From assembly GCF_020829625.1 (NCBI RefSeq), contig NZ_JAIVFX010000001.1:1-64000 (forward strand): 64,000 bases of DNA, in the 5' to 3' direction. Positions within the stretch are counted from its first letter, which is position 1, and the number at the start of each line of letters is the position of its first letter. Origin of the DNA: Nostoc sp. XA010 (GTDB lineage Bacteria > Cyanobacteriota > Cyanobacteriia > Cyanobacteriales > Nostocaceae). This document shows, piece by piece, positions 38,001 through 45,771 of this stretch. The notes under the pieces were generated by a model that did no database searches, was not told the origin of the DNA, and saw only the letters and a list, made by a program, of their open reading frames with translations. Both the position numbers and the translations under genes were made by a program.

Positions 38001-38697
38001 ATTCCGTCTCAATAATCCGACAGCTATCTTCTTTTTCCTTTACCTCATCTAAAGTTGATTTGGCTTGGACAATCTTGCGATCAAATGCAGCCACCCCAGC
38101 CAATTCATCAATAATTTCCCGCCGTTCTCGCGCATTCATCGAGATTATGCTGGTGACATCCCCTTGCAGCACCACGTTATAGCCTTCAGGATAAACCCGC
38201 AGGTTACTTAGTTGTTCATGCAATTCCGTCAGCGTGCAAGGTACACCATTGATATAGTAATTCGATGTGTAAGTACCTTGGTGAGTGACTCGCAGCCTTC
38301 TAGTAACACTCCATTCTGCCGATTTTGGATTTTGGATTTTGGATTTTGGATTTTCTTCCCCTGCTTCCCCTGCTTCCTCAACTTCCCCTGCTGCATCACT
38401 CTGCGCTGCGACTTTGGGTGAGTCCTCTCCTGACAAATCAAACGTTACCGTGACGCTAGCTTCAATAGAAGCTCGTCCTTTAGAGGTTTGGGTGTTATTT
38501 ACCAAATCCGGGAGGCGATCGGCTCGCATTCCCTTAGAACTGGAGAGTCCGAGGCAAAATAGCAGTGCATCTAGAATATTAGACTTACCCGAACCATTTG
38601 GCCCAGATATGACAGTACACCCCGGTAGCAAAGGGACTGAGGTAGTGCCACCGAAGGATTTGAAGTTCGTAAGTTCCACGCGCTTGATATGCACCAT
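35059..38697 (-). CDS. smc: Chromosome segregation protein SMC
   Basis: A 1212-aa condensin ATPase that loops and segregates chromosomes. Walker A is GPNGSGKSN (residues 32-40), DVTSIISMNARERREIIDEL follows in the N-terminal head, and a long coiled coil flanks a hinge at about 550-690 (GMPGLCGLVVQLAKVEPRHQ). The C-terminal signature MSGGEKSLTALSFIFAL precedes Walker B FYAFDEVDMFLDG. Two repeat insertions lie in frame: residues about 95-126 ([20 protein letters not shown], heptamer-encoded) and residues about 893-902 (SCRDAIYRVS, palindrome-encoded). ATG 38697. No scpA or scpB nearby. Confidence 0.96.
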   Translation of the reverse strand: MVHIKRVELTNFKSFGGTTSVPLLPGCTVISGPNGSGKSNILDALLFCLGLSSSKGMRADRLPDLVNNTQTSKGRASIEASVTVTFDLSGEDSPKVAAQSDAAGEVEEAGEAGEENPKSKIQNPKSAEWSVTRRLRVTHQGTYTSNYYINGVPCTLTELHEQLSNLRVYPEGYNVVLQGDVTSIISMNARERREIIDELAGVAAFDRKIVQAKSTLDEVKEKEDSCRIIETELTAQRDRLSQDRAKAEKYQKLRTEFLAKQSWEAVLSWRSLQAQQEKLVHEIQTGDRNFNELTTQLTNLNSEIVQKTAELEQLNAHVKALGEDELLAVQSTLATQEAERKQLQRQLTELETASQETAKRLTQTQQETQKYRHSLEEIAKTQVVEGQSIVYCQQQRDEAQQALETSREAAAEIASASEAWVQQQTAFNRQIETLLQTLEPQRTEQAQLRERNNQLQQLIQEQTQLIERDEPLLAQKQTECSQIETEFNASSEPIQNLAQNLSATEQELQIQQETQKRLLFEQREKQRQLDKIEAQAQAQQEVQGTQASKVILQSGMPGLCGLVVQLAKVEPRHQLALEMAAGGRLGHIVVEDDSIAAAGIELLKQKRAGRATFLPLNKIHAPKFTQDATLRFASGFVNYAVNLVDCDRRYKDVFSYVFGNTVVFANLETARKNLGLYRIVTLDGELLETSGAMTGGSNTQRSALRFGNAEAAESDEAIALKNRLVDIERVLERCTEAIATLSARTKKLTQELTEARQARREQQLQLEQLQKDIKNLTAQLEGTRSQLAQNSEKLATAQSRLEILERELPGQENQLQQLRHALAELEASQTPSEWQQIQATIKIQEQQLQQRETALREAEQRLKNLENQQQRLQEKIQEAETRITEYETQQISCRDAIYRVSTEITTIDEQITQTRLSLNQMEQNLGEEKQKRDATELEVRSHLLRQQQLQWEIQKLKETQEKRREELIALRTQLRDVGAELPNPLPEVPDKVDLEELQKELRSLTKRLQAMEPVNMLALEEYERTQNRLQELTQKLETLEGERTELLLRIENFTTLRQLAFKEAFDAVNENFQSIFAILSDGDGFLQLENPEDPFSSGLNLVAHPKGKPVQRLASMSGGEKSLTALSFIFALQRYRPSPFYAFDEVDMFLDGANVERLAKMIKQQSQQAQFIVVSLRRPMIESAERTIGVTQARGAYTQVLGIKLQSSNTSA
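35993..36021. repeat. GAGACGCGAT palindrome inside smc
   Basis: GAGACGCGAT (35996-36005) and ATCGCGTCTC (36008-36017) form a perfect 10-bp inverted repeat with a 2-base centre, flanked by GTG and TAC. It resembles the common Nostoc GTAGAGACGCGATTTATCGC-type repeat and is translated in frame. Confidence 0.8.
38320..38395. repeat. In-frame heptamer repeat tract inside smc
   Basis: Over four GATTTTG/ATTTTGG heptamers (about 38321-38354) are joined to CTTCCCCTG units (about 38355-38391). These are the same repeat types found between genes elsewhere. The tract is open in the smc frame and encodes about 25-30 hydrophilic residues. Confidence 0.88.
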
Positions 38698-39055
38698 AGG
38701 CGCTGGTCACTGGGCTAATGAAGAACAAGTGTATCAACTAATTAAAAATTCGCAAGAGGGTAGGGGGAAAATTAGAGATTTTCACACCACAGAGACAAGA
38801 GAGAGGCAAAGAGGGTAGGAGAATCGTGGTTTAGAGAAAAAACAATACTGCTAAAGTTAGCACAAGCACGAGATTTCATTGCAGGCGTTCAGAAGCAACT
38901 ATATCAAATCATTCCAGTTTTAATTGACATAACTAACTGCCAGGACGATCACCTAATGTAGCAAGTTGTTGGCAAAGCGATCGCTATCAGTTTATTACAA
39001 GAATATTTTACAAGTATGTAAGATGATTTTAGGGGTAAATATAATAAAGTAAATT
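38698..39055. other. Intergenic region, possibly degraded coding sequence
   Basis: No clean gene. A plus-strand frame (TILLKLAQARDFIAGVQKQL, then YQIIPVLIDITNCQDDH) between about 38850 and 38960 has a protein-like composition but no start and an early stop. It may be another relic; I cannot assign it. Confidence 0.35.
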
Positions 39056-39406
39056 ATGCAACTATAAGATTACTTCGACTTTCAGCGTCCTGATGATATT
39101 CGACTCAAAGGTACAAGAGTAGGAATTGAAACTATACTCTATGATTTTATCCATCGGTGTCGGACTCCAGAGGAAATTTCCCAAAGTTATCCATCAGTAA
39201 CTTTAGAGCAAGTATATGCAACTATTCTTTATTACCTGCATAACAAGGAAACAGTCAGTGCTTACATAGCTAATTGGCTAGAACATAGTCACCGAATGCG
39301 AGAAGAACAGCGATGCAATCCACCGCCAGTTGTAACCAAATTGCTAAAACTGAAAGCTGAAAGAGAAGCAATGAAAAAAATGCATTACTCTCAAATATCT
39401 TCTTGA
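39056..39406 (+). pseudogene. DUF433 antitoxin-like gene with nonsense codon 4
   Basis: From ATG 39056 the translation is MQL-stop-DYFDFQRPDDIRLKGTRVG, then EEISQSYPSVTLEQVYATIL and YYLHNKETVSAYIANWLEHS. This is the DUF433 fold (VapB45-like antitoxin, MarR-like helix bundle). Relatives begin MQLEDYFDF, so codon 4 TAA is most simply a GAA-to-TAA nonsense change. No other in-frame start exists before the domain. The rest of the frame is open to 39404-39406. Confidence 0.72.
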
Positions 39407-39464
39407 TGAAAATGTTGATAAAGTCTACAACCGTCAATTTGTCCAGCGACTAAAACTGACGTAA
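39384..39464 (+). pseudogene. Truncated DUF5615 PIN-like toxin remnant
   Basis: Overlapping the DUF433 end, another frame reads ITLKYLLDENVDKVYNRQFV, then QRLKLT and a stop. LKYLLDENVD is the N-terminal catalytic strand of DUF5615 (Mut7-C/VapC45-like PIN) proteins, which normally follow DUF433 genes. The first codon is ATT where ATG is expected, and only about 27 codons remain. Confidence 0.6.
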
Positions 39465-39539
39465 GTTGGATTGAGGAACTAAATCCAACATTATCAAATC
39501 TTTGGGGCGTGACTACTAATTAACTCACCCTTATTTAAG

Positions 39540-39576
39540 CAAAAAAACAGGACTTACGCAGATGTAAGTCCTGTTT
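39540..39576 (-). terminator. Terminator of the BON lipoprotein gene
   Basis: A 13-bp perfect stem AAACAGGACTTAC / GTAAGTCCTGTTT with a 6-nt loop is followed on the minus strand by TTTTTTT. It lies about 60 bases after the lipoprotein stop. The CAGGACTTACGCA half resembles a dispersed Nostoc repeat. Confidence 0.88.
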
Positions 39577-39633
39577 AAATTTTATGACGATGTAAGCTGA
39601 TTCCACCGTTAACTGAGAGCTTCAGTTATTCTT

Positions 39634-40107
39634 TTATGGCATTTTTACAGCTTCAACTTTTGCTTCTATCTTCACTGTCTTCACACCTTGAACTTCTTTA
39701 GCCAAGGTTTCAGCTTTCTGGAGTTCTTCAGCAGAAGTTGCTGTGCCTTTGAGGATAATTTCACCCTCTTTATTTTCAACTTCTAACTTATTGCCTGGTA
39801 AGCCTTTATTCAACTTTTCGCTAACTTCAGTTTTCAAGTTGCTTTTAGCTTTTGTTGCTGCCGTTTTTTCAGAATCGGTTTTAACTTTAGTATCTGTACT
39901 AACTGCTAAAGGAGTTGTTTGTGTTCCGGGAATTTTGGCAATAAATTTATCCGCAGTTTGATTTATCTGAGAAGCTGGTGTTGCTGGTGCTTGAGCGGCT
40001 TCATTAGTAGTACTAGAACTTTCTGAACCAGTTTTAGTAGCCTCTTGGCAGCCAAAAGTACCAACTACCAAAATGCTACTAACTAGCAATAGAATTAGCT
40101 TTTTCAT
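39634..40107 (-). CDS. BON-domain lipoprotein
   Basis: A 157-aa protein with a lipoprotein signal (MKKLILLLVSSILVVGTFGC; lipobox VGTFGC, Cys20). A Ser/Thr/Ala-rich linker follows, then one BON domain at about residues 90-150 (VSEKLNKGLPGNKLEVENKE, then GEIILKGTATSAEELQKAE). BON domains bind phospholipid or stabilise envelopes, as in OsmY. Probably anchored in the outer or inner membrane facing the periplasm. A second BON protein is at 59.7 kb. Confidence 0.87.
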   Translation of the reverse strand: MKKLILLLVSSILVVGTFGCQEATKTGSESSSTTNEAAQAPATPASQINQTADKFIAKIPGTQTTPLAVSTDTKVKTDSEKTAATKAKSNLKTEVSEKLNKGLPGNKLEVENKEGEIILKGTATSAEELQKAETLAKEVQGVKTVKIEAKVEAVKMP

Positions 40108-40574
40108 TATCTTCTCCGAATTGAATACTAGAAGCGATTAATTGAGGTGTGTGATTGTGAGGAGCAGATGTTAAAAAGCAATTAAATGTGAAGTAGCAAA
40201 AGTTCCCAAGCAATTGCTCAGGTTACTGGAAATTGAAACTTAGACATTTCTTAAGGCTAAGATTTTGCAGCCATTTCTCAGAAGCGCTAATCCAATTTTC
40301 CTGACGGTTGCTAACCAGGATGCGTCTACATACAGTCTGTAACTCTCTATGAATTTAATGTAGATGCCCAGTAGCTCTTTCAGTGGTAGACTATGCAGCC
40401 TTGCAGTAGTGACTCGATGTTATCAGATTTAAGTCAGTTTGGCGATATCTAAGCCTATGCAACTAAAAACTTCAGCATTTTTGCAATTTTGTGGCAGCAA
40501 AATTACCAACAAAATGTTACTTTAGAAAACTATGGCTTACTTACAATGCCCCAAATATCAGGAAATATTAGCCA
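40108..40574. other. Divergent intergenic region
   Basis: About 470 bases between the divergent BON lipoprotein and RNase D-like genes. Promoter DNA for both is expected, but no operator, RNA or repeat was recognised. Confidence 0.45.
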
Positions 40575-41495
40575 ATGCCATACCTTACTTCCGCCCGCGA
40601 AATTAGTGCCATTGTCGCTGAATATACCAGCGCTAAAACGCTGTGGATAGATACAGAAGTTGCTGATTATAAAAGCCGTAATCCCCGACTATCGCTGATT
40701 CAGGTATTAGATGATCCCAAAGATATGAGTGGCGATCGCGTCTACCTTTTAGATGCCCTAGATCAGCCTAATATTATAGCTGAATTTATTGAAAAAATTA
40801 TGATCAATTCTGACATTGAAAAAGTTTTTCACAACGCTAGTTATGATCTAAAATTTCTCGGTAACAAGAAAGCCAAAAATATTACTTGTACTTTAGATAT
40901 GGCAAAAAAAATTCCCTACTATCTTTTACCTTTACCTAATTACCAACTCAAAACCATAGCTACATCACTTTGTAGCTTTAACAATATTGAGAAACAAGAA
41001 CAAACAAGCGATTGGGGAAAACGCCCCCTGACTGAAGAACAGATAGAATATGCTTACTTAGATTGTATTTATCTGGCTCAAATCCATTCAAATTTATTAG
41101 ATTTAGAAGCCCAAGCCAGCCCCGATCCTGCAACGGAAGACTTAATATCACTAAGTAGCAGATATTCGCAACTTGAGCAACAATGCAAGTTGTTAAATTC
41201 AGAATCTGAGCATTTACAAGAACGCATGAAAAAAGCCATGCAAATTCAGAATATATCTGAAACTGCCTATTACAAACTGACTAGTTATGAACGTACTACA
41301 GTCAAAGCTACTTTTACAGAATTAGCAAGGCTAGCGCAAAATGAAGGTATTAATTTAGATTTCCCAATCACACTCACTCAGAAACTCCAAAAAGACTTAG
41401 GGCAAAATCTGGAACAACTTTCTGTAGATATTGAAAAAACCACCTCTTGGCGGCTAAATTCCAAAACTCAAGAAAATGATATTGAGGATGATTAA
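40575..41495 (+). CDS. RNase D-like 3'-5' exonuclease (DEDDy)
   Basis: A 306-aa protein. The exonuclease domain (about 1-180) has ExoI WIDTEVADY (Asp26, Glu28), ExoII FHNASYDLKFL and ExoIII YAYLDCIYL (Tyr-x3-Asp), the DEDDy set needed for two-metal catalysis. E. coli RNase D trims tRNA 3' ends and has two HRDC domains; here the C-terminal part (about 185-306) is a helical region without a recognisable HRDC. It probably processes RNA. Start ATG 40575, about 9 bases after GCC-rich sequence without a clear ribosome site. Confidence 0.87.
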   Translation: MPYLTSAREISAIVAEYTSAKTLWIDTEVADYKSRNPRLSLIQVLDDPKDMSGDRVYLLDALDQPNIIAEFIEKIMINSDIEKVFHNASYDLKFLGNKKAKNITCTLDMAKKIPYYLLPLPNYQLKTIATSLCSFNNIEKQEQTSDWGKRPLTEEQIEYAYLDCIYLAQIHSNLLDLEAQASPDPATEDLISLSSRYSQLEQQCKLLNSESEHLQERMKKAMQIQNISETAYYKLTSYERTTVKATFTELARLAQNEGINLDFPITLTQKLQKDLGQNLEQLSVDIEKTTSWRLNSKTQENDIEDD

Positions 41496-41854
41496 ATTGT
41501 TTAGTTGGCTACAAATGCCAGATTTTCTAGAGTTAGTATTTAGAATAAATCTTAATATTATTTTTCTCAAAAAGTATTCTAAAAAACACGATAAACACTA
41601 GGTTACTGCTCATAAAGCCATTGTCAAAAATTACAGAGATGAAAATAGCACAGAGCCAAAATGACAAGTTTTATACTTTATCTTTTATGATTTTTCATTA
41701 CTATAAATATTAAATAAATTTATTGAAGTTCAGGGAAATTTATAAATTAGTTTTACATGTCTATCCAAAGTTAAAATAACTATTGAGTTAAAGAATTAAA
41801 ATATAGGTTTTGGTAGTAATTACGTTCAGATGTTATGGCAGCTTATATTAAATT
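41496..41854. other. AT-rich intergenic region
   Basis: About 360 bases before the TPR lipoprotein gene. No gene, hairpin with T-run or repeat of note. Confidence 0.4.
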
Positions 41855-42697
41855 ATGAAACGGCGTTTATTTAAACAAAAGCGAACAAAGGTAAATCAAG
41901 TATTTACCATAGCTATTTTTACTACATTGACTGCAATTAGCAGTGTTTCTTGTAGTAAGAATGAAAATGTTTTGGTAACAGAAATAGGAGTAAGTCAACC
42001 TAGCCGTCGTTCAGCTACAGCATCCATTGGTGGGGAATTTTATCTTCAAGGAAAGAATCAGCATTTAAACGGCGATTTACAAGCTGCGATCGCTTCTTAT
42101 GGTAAGGCAATTGCTCAAAACTCTCAATATGGCGCTGCCTACAACGGCCGGGGATTAGTCTACTTTGATTTGGGAGACAAGGAAAAAGCGATCGCAGATT
42201 ACAATCAAGCACTTAGCATCAACCCTAACGACGCGGAAGCCTATAATAACCTGGGAAATGCCCGCGCCTCACTAGGAAATAACAGAGAAGCAGTAAAAGA
42301 TTACAGTGAAGCGATTCGCCTGAATCCCAATTATGCCGAAGCCTACAATAACCGAGGAAATGCCCACGCCGCCTTGGGAGAAAAAAGAGGCGCGCTAGAT
42401 GATTTTGACCAAGCAATTCTCCTCAACCCCAAATATGCGATCGCCTATAATAACCGAGGAAATGCCCGTGCTGCCAATGGAGAGCCACAGGGTGCGATTG
42501 AAGATTACAATCAAGCCATTCGCCTCAACCCTAACTTTGCCGCGGCCTATAATAACCGGGGAAATGCCCGTGCCACCAATGGAGACAAGCAGGGAGCGCT
42601 CAAGGACTTACAACAAGCAGCAAGCATTTTTCAAAGTCAAGGTAACAACGACTTATATGAACAAGTGATGAAAAATATTAAAGAACTTGGGCAGTAG
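41855..42697 (+). CDS. TPR-repeat lipoprotein
   Basis: A 280-aa protein with a basic N-terminus, a hydrophobic segment and lipobox ISSVSC (about Cys33). Six tandem 34-residue TPR units follow from about residue 66, each with a core like AYNNRGNARAANGEPQGAIE and NPNFAAAYNNRGNA. The later units are nearly identical at the DNA level (AATAACCGAGGAAATGCCCG), so the array probably expands by duplication. TPRs mediate protein-protein contacts; the partner is unknown. The stop codon lies at the left edge of a heptamer repeat tract. Confidence 0.87.
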   Translation: MKRRLFKQKRTKVNQVFTIAIFTTLTAISSVSCSKNENVLVTEIGVSQPSRRSATASIGGEFYLQGKNQHLNGDLQAAIASYGKAIAQNSQYGAAYNGRGLVYFDLGDKEKAIADYNQALSINPNDAEAYNNLGNARASLGNNREAVKDYSEAIRLNPNYAEAYNNRGNAHAALGEKRGALDDFDQAILLNPKYAIAYNNRGNARAANGEPQGAIEDYNQAIRLNPNFAAAYNNRGNARATNGDKQGALKDLQQAASIFQSQGNNDLYEQVMKNIKELGQ

Positions 42698-42765
42698 GGA
42701 GTGGGGAGTGGGGAGTGGGGAGCAGGGGGAGCAGGGGAGGCAGGGGAGGCAGGGGAAGAAATAAG
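42695..42765. repeat. GGGGAGT / GGGGAGGCA heptamer tract
   Basis: Three GGGGAGT units followed by GGGGGAGCA and two or three GGGGAGGCA units. It directly abuts the TPR gene stop and matches units at 26.94-27.00 kb and inside smc. Confidence 0.85.
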
Positions 42766-42797
42766 CAATGAATGCCCCATGCCCTATTCCCTATTCC

Positions 42798-44465
42798 CTA
42801 TTCTTCAATAATCGGGCTGCGGAGGTCTTCTACCAGCGCTTGAATTTCTGCTGGAGGAGGTGGCGTTAGGCGCGAAACTACTAGGGTGACAGCGAAGTTG
42901 ATTAGCATACCCAAAGTACCAATTCCTTCGGGAGAAACCCCAAAAAACCAGGGTTGCATACCCCCAAACTTGACGCCGATAATGTAGATTATCGTAAAAA
43001 TTAAACCCGTCAACATGCCGGCGATCGCACCTTCAGAATTGGTACGCTTGTCGAAAATCCCCAGAAAAATCACCGGAAAGAAACTAGCGGCGGCTAAACC
43101 GAAGGCAAAAGCTACCACTTCACTCACAAATCCCGGCGGATTCACCCCAAAATATCCAGCGAGGACGAGGGAAAAGCCTACCATGATCCGCCCGATAAAC
43201 ACCCGTTTTTGTTCTGAGGCTGATGAATCTATGATGCGGTAGTAAATATCGTGGGCGATGGAACTGGAAATTACCAGCAATAAACCTGATGCTGTAGACA
43301 AAGCAGCAGCCAAACCGCCAGCCGCTACCAAGCCAATTACCCACGGAGGCAGGTTAGCTACCTCTGGGGTAGAAAGCACAATGATATCTCGGTCAATCTT
43401 GATTTCATTGGTGTCTTTATTTGGTGTTAACTGGAGACGCCCATCTTTATTTATGTCATCAAAAGCCAACAGTTTAGTTTTTTCCCACTTGGCCGCCCAG
43501 TCTAGCTGCTGCACTTCTGCAACTGTATGATTGTGCAGGGAATCGATCAGGTTGTAGCGGGCAAACATAGAGAGAGCTGGAGCAGTCGTATAAAGAATGG
43601 CAATAAATAGTAGTGCCCAACCAGCAGAAAAGCGAGCTGCACGTACACTTTTTACTGTGTAAAACCTGACAATTATATGGGGTAAGCCAGCCGTGCCTAC
43701 CATCAAAGCAATGGTAGTAAACAGTACATCTAGCATCGACTTGTTCACAAATGGCTCAGTATACGGCTTAAACCCCAGGTCAACCTGGATTTTATTGAGT
43801 TTGTCAGCAATATCACTGAAGGTAAATGCTAGCTGAGGAACAGGATTACCAGTAAGAAACCAGGCGAGCGCGATCGCTGGAATCAGGTAAGCAAAAATCA
43901 ACACACAGTATTGTGCTACTTGTGTCCAGGTAATGCCTTTCATCCCCCCCAACACAGAGAAAAAGCCGACAATCACCATACCGATGATTACGCCTGTATT
44001 GATATCTACTTGTAGGAAGCGGCTAAAAACAATGCCCACGCCCCGCATTTGTCCAGCAACGTAGGTGAGGGAGACGAAAATGGCTGCAACTACTGCCACC
44101 AGACGAGCGATATTAGAGTAGTAGCGATCGCCTACGAAATCTGGCACCGTATACTTACCAAATTTCCGTAAGTAGGGAGCTAGTAATAATGCTAGCAGTA
44201 CATAGCCGCCAGTCCACCCCATTAAATAAATAGAACCATCGTAGCCCAAAAAAGAAATCAGCCCCGCCATTGAAATAAACGATGCTGCGGACATCCAATC
44301 GGCGGCGGTAGCCGCACCATTAGCAATTGAAGGTATCCCTTGGCCTGCTATAAAGAAGTCTTTACTATTTTCGACTCGTGATTGCCAACCAATATAAATG
44401 TAGGCAAGGAAGGAAAGTCCAACTAATACAATAGTCCAAATTTCAACTGACACGGTTTTCCTCAC
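42798..44465 (-). CDS. Sodium:solute symporter, large subunit
   Basis: A 555-aa member of the SSS family with about 13 membrane helices. The N-terminus SFLAYIYIGWQSRVENSKDF is followed by GIPSIANGAATAADWMSAAS and FISMAGLISFLGYDGSIYLM, with GLAAALSTASGLLLVISSSI further on. A hydrophilic loop (about 320-370, FDDINKDGRLQLTPNKDTNE) contains an EF-hand-like DINKDGRL motif. Relatives paired with a DUF4212 subunit are acetate/propionate-type transporters; the substrate is inferred only. It overlaps the small-subunit gene by 4 bases (ATGA), so the two are co-translated. Confidence 0.92.
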   Translation of the reverse strand: MRKTVSVEIWTIVLVGLSFLAYIYIGWQSRVENSKDFFIAGQGIPSIANGAATAADWMSAASFISMAGLISFLGYDGSIYLMGWTGGYVLLALLLAPYLRKFGKYTVPDFVGDRYYSNIARLVAVVAAIFVSLTYVAGQMRGVGIVFSRFLQVDINTGVIIGMVIVGFFSVLGGMKGITWTQVAQYCVLIFAYLIPAIALAWFLTGNPVPQLAFTFSDIADKLNKIQVDLGFKPYTEPFVNKSMLDVLFTTIALMVGTAGLPHIIVRFYTVKSVRAARFSAGWALLFIAILYTTAPALSMFARYNLIDSLHNHTVAEVQQLDWAAKWEKTKLLAFDDINKDGRLQLTPNKDTNEIKIDRDIIVLSTPEVANLPPWVIGLVAAGGLAAALSTASGLLLVISSSIAHDIYYRIIDSSASEQKRVFIGRIMVGFSLVLAGYFGVNPPGFVSEVVAFAFGLAAASFFPVIFLGIFDKRTNSEGAIAGMLTGLIFTIIYIIGVKFGGMQPWFFGVSPEGIGTLGMLINFAVTLVVSRLTPPPPAEIQALVEDLRSPIIEE

Positions 44466-44716
44466 TTCTTAATATTGTATTTTTGGTCTAACTTGTCCAT
44501 TTGAAAGGCATAAATGAAAATTAAGGCCACAAATACCAGGATTGATCCCTGTTGCGCCATCCAAAAGCCAAAGGGTACGCCAAAAAACCGTATCGCATTC
44601 AAAGGTTGAACCAACAAAATACTAAAAACTAGAGAAACCAATGCCCAGACAATTAAAAGATTACGAATTAAAGCAGTATTAGCACGCCAATAAGAACGGC
44701 GCTGATTCTCATCCAT
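44462..44716 (-). CDS. DUF4212 symporter small subunit
   Basis: An 84-aa protein with two membrane helices (about 18-40 and 53-74): RRSYWRANTALIRNLLIVWA, FFGVPFGFWMAQQGSILVFV and IYAFQMDKLDQKY. This is the DUF4212 (putative solute:sodium symporter small subunit) pattern. It immediately precedes the large subunit with a 4-base ATGA overlap. ATG 44716. Confidence 0.92.
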   Translation of the reverse strand: MDENQRRSYWRANTALIRNLLIVWALVSLVFSILLVQPLNAIRFFGVPFGFWMAQQGSILVFVALIFIYAFQMDKLDQKYNIKK

Positions 44717-44930
44717 CGTTGTTCATCATCATTGCGTTAGTGCATCAAAATAATACCAATAAGCCGTTAATATCCTGCTTAATAACTGTATTAATTTTTA
44801 AATTATTTAGTAAATAATATTTACCACTTGAGTAATAAATGCAACTAAGTAAATGAGATGTATCTTAACTTATTCATGTCCGCTTGATTACTTATAAAAC
44901 CCGAAGAACCCCACCAGATGGTTCTCGCTC

Positions 44931-45161
44931 CTACTCATCGCTTAAGGTTTCAATCAACAACTCTACCTGTTGCTGTCGTTGCTGCAAAAAACTTTCGCAC
45001 TGACGCAAATACTCAACAGCACTTGCAAATTGCTCAAACACAGCTTCCAAATCCAACTCACCCGCTTCAATGCGAGCAATAATTCCCTCTATTTCAGCAA
45101 CCTTTGCCTCATAATTCCAACCTTCCTCAGAACTAGAAGCATTCTTACGTTTAACCATCAA
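44931..45161 (-). CDS. xseB: Exodeoxyribonuclease VII small subunit
   Basis: A 76-aa helical protein with [20 protein letters not shown], then [20 protein letters not shown], the XseB hairpin. It forms exonuclease VII with XseA, degrading single-stranded DNA. Two consecutive ATG codons start the frame; either could be used. xseA lies upstream on the same strand, but repeat DNA of about 600 bases separates the two, so tight co-translation is lost. Confidence 0.92.
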   Translation of the reverse strand: MMVKRKNASSSEEGWNYEAKVAEIEGIIARIEAGELDLEAVFEQFASAVEYLRQCESFLQQRQQQVELLIETLSDE

Positions 45162-45771
45162 CCTCTCTGTGTCCTTTGCCTCTGGAGCGGTTCGTTTACC
45201 GAAAAATTGGGTCTAGAGCTACGTTCTTCTAGCACGGCTTTTGTTCTATTAACGATCGAAAAAACTCCCTTATAATATCTGTTTTGGTTCGCTAAGATTT
45301 TTTCCATATCGCTCAAAAGCTAACATCTCTTAAGAGGGAAACTCTAACGTGTAACTGTTTTTTAAGCATTTAGTGTAGCACATTGGTACACTAATTATAG
45401 TGGAAAGGTAATCAACCACTTAAAAAACCTTGTTGTCGAAAGACGCCTGAACCTTCTCCCAAAGGGAGAGGCTTCGCCAAGACAATTAAATCTATGCGGT
45501 TCTACTGCATTGTTCTAGTTTCCTCCTAGCAGTAGGTAAAAGATTTATACCGAGCGTGACGACTCAGAATTTTGAGACTATTTGTTTCAAACTAAACAGG
45601 ACTTGCACGGCAGTTGCTTCTCCCAAGGGGAGACGCTACGCGAACAAGTCGGCATAGCCGCTCAACGCACTGCCTCAGCAATGCAACTACCGAGGGGCAC
45701 TCGGAAAGTTAACGCTTGGGGAGAGTCTCACCTCTGGCTTAGATGACGCAAGGACTCTAAGTTAAGTGATC
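45162..45771. repeat. Repeat-filled spacer between xseA and xseB
   Basis: Contains CCTTCTCCCAAAGGGAGAGG (about 45452-45471), CTCCCAAGGGGAGACGCTAC (about 45622-45641) with GCGAACAAGTCGGCATAGCC, and an AACGCACTGCCTCAGCAATG module. These are interspersed Nostoc repeats also found in part at 21.2 kb. No gene seen. Confidence 0.65.

Noticed and set aside
41855..42697. Near-identical 102-base units in the TPR gene as a possible CRISPR or minisatellite
   Set aside because: The periodicity is the 34-codon TPR unit with protein-level conservation; no spacer-repeat structure is present.
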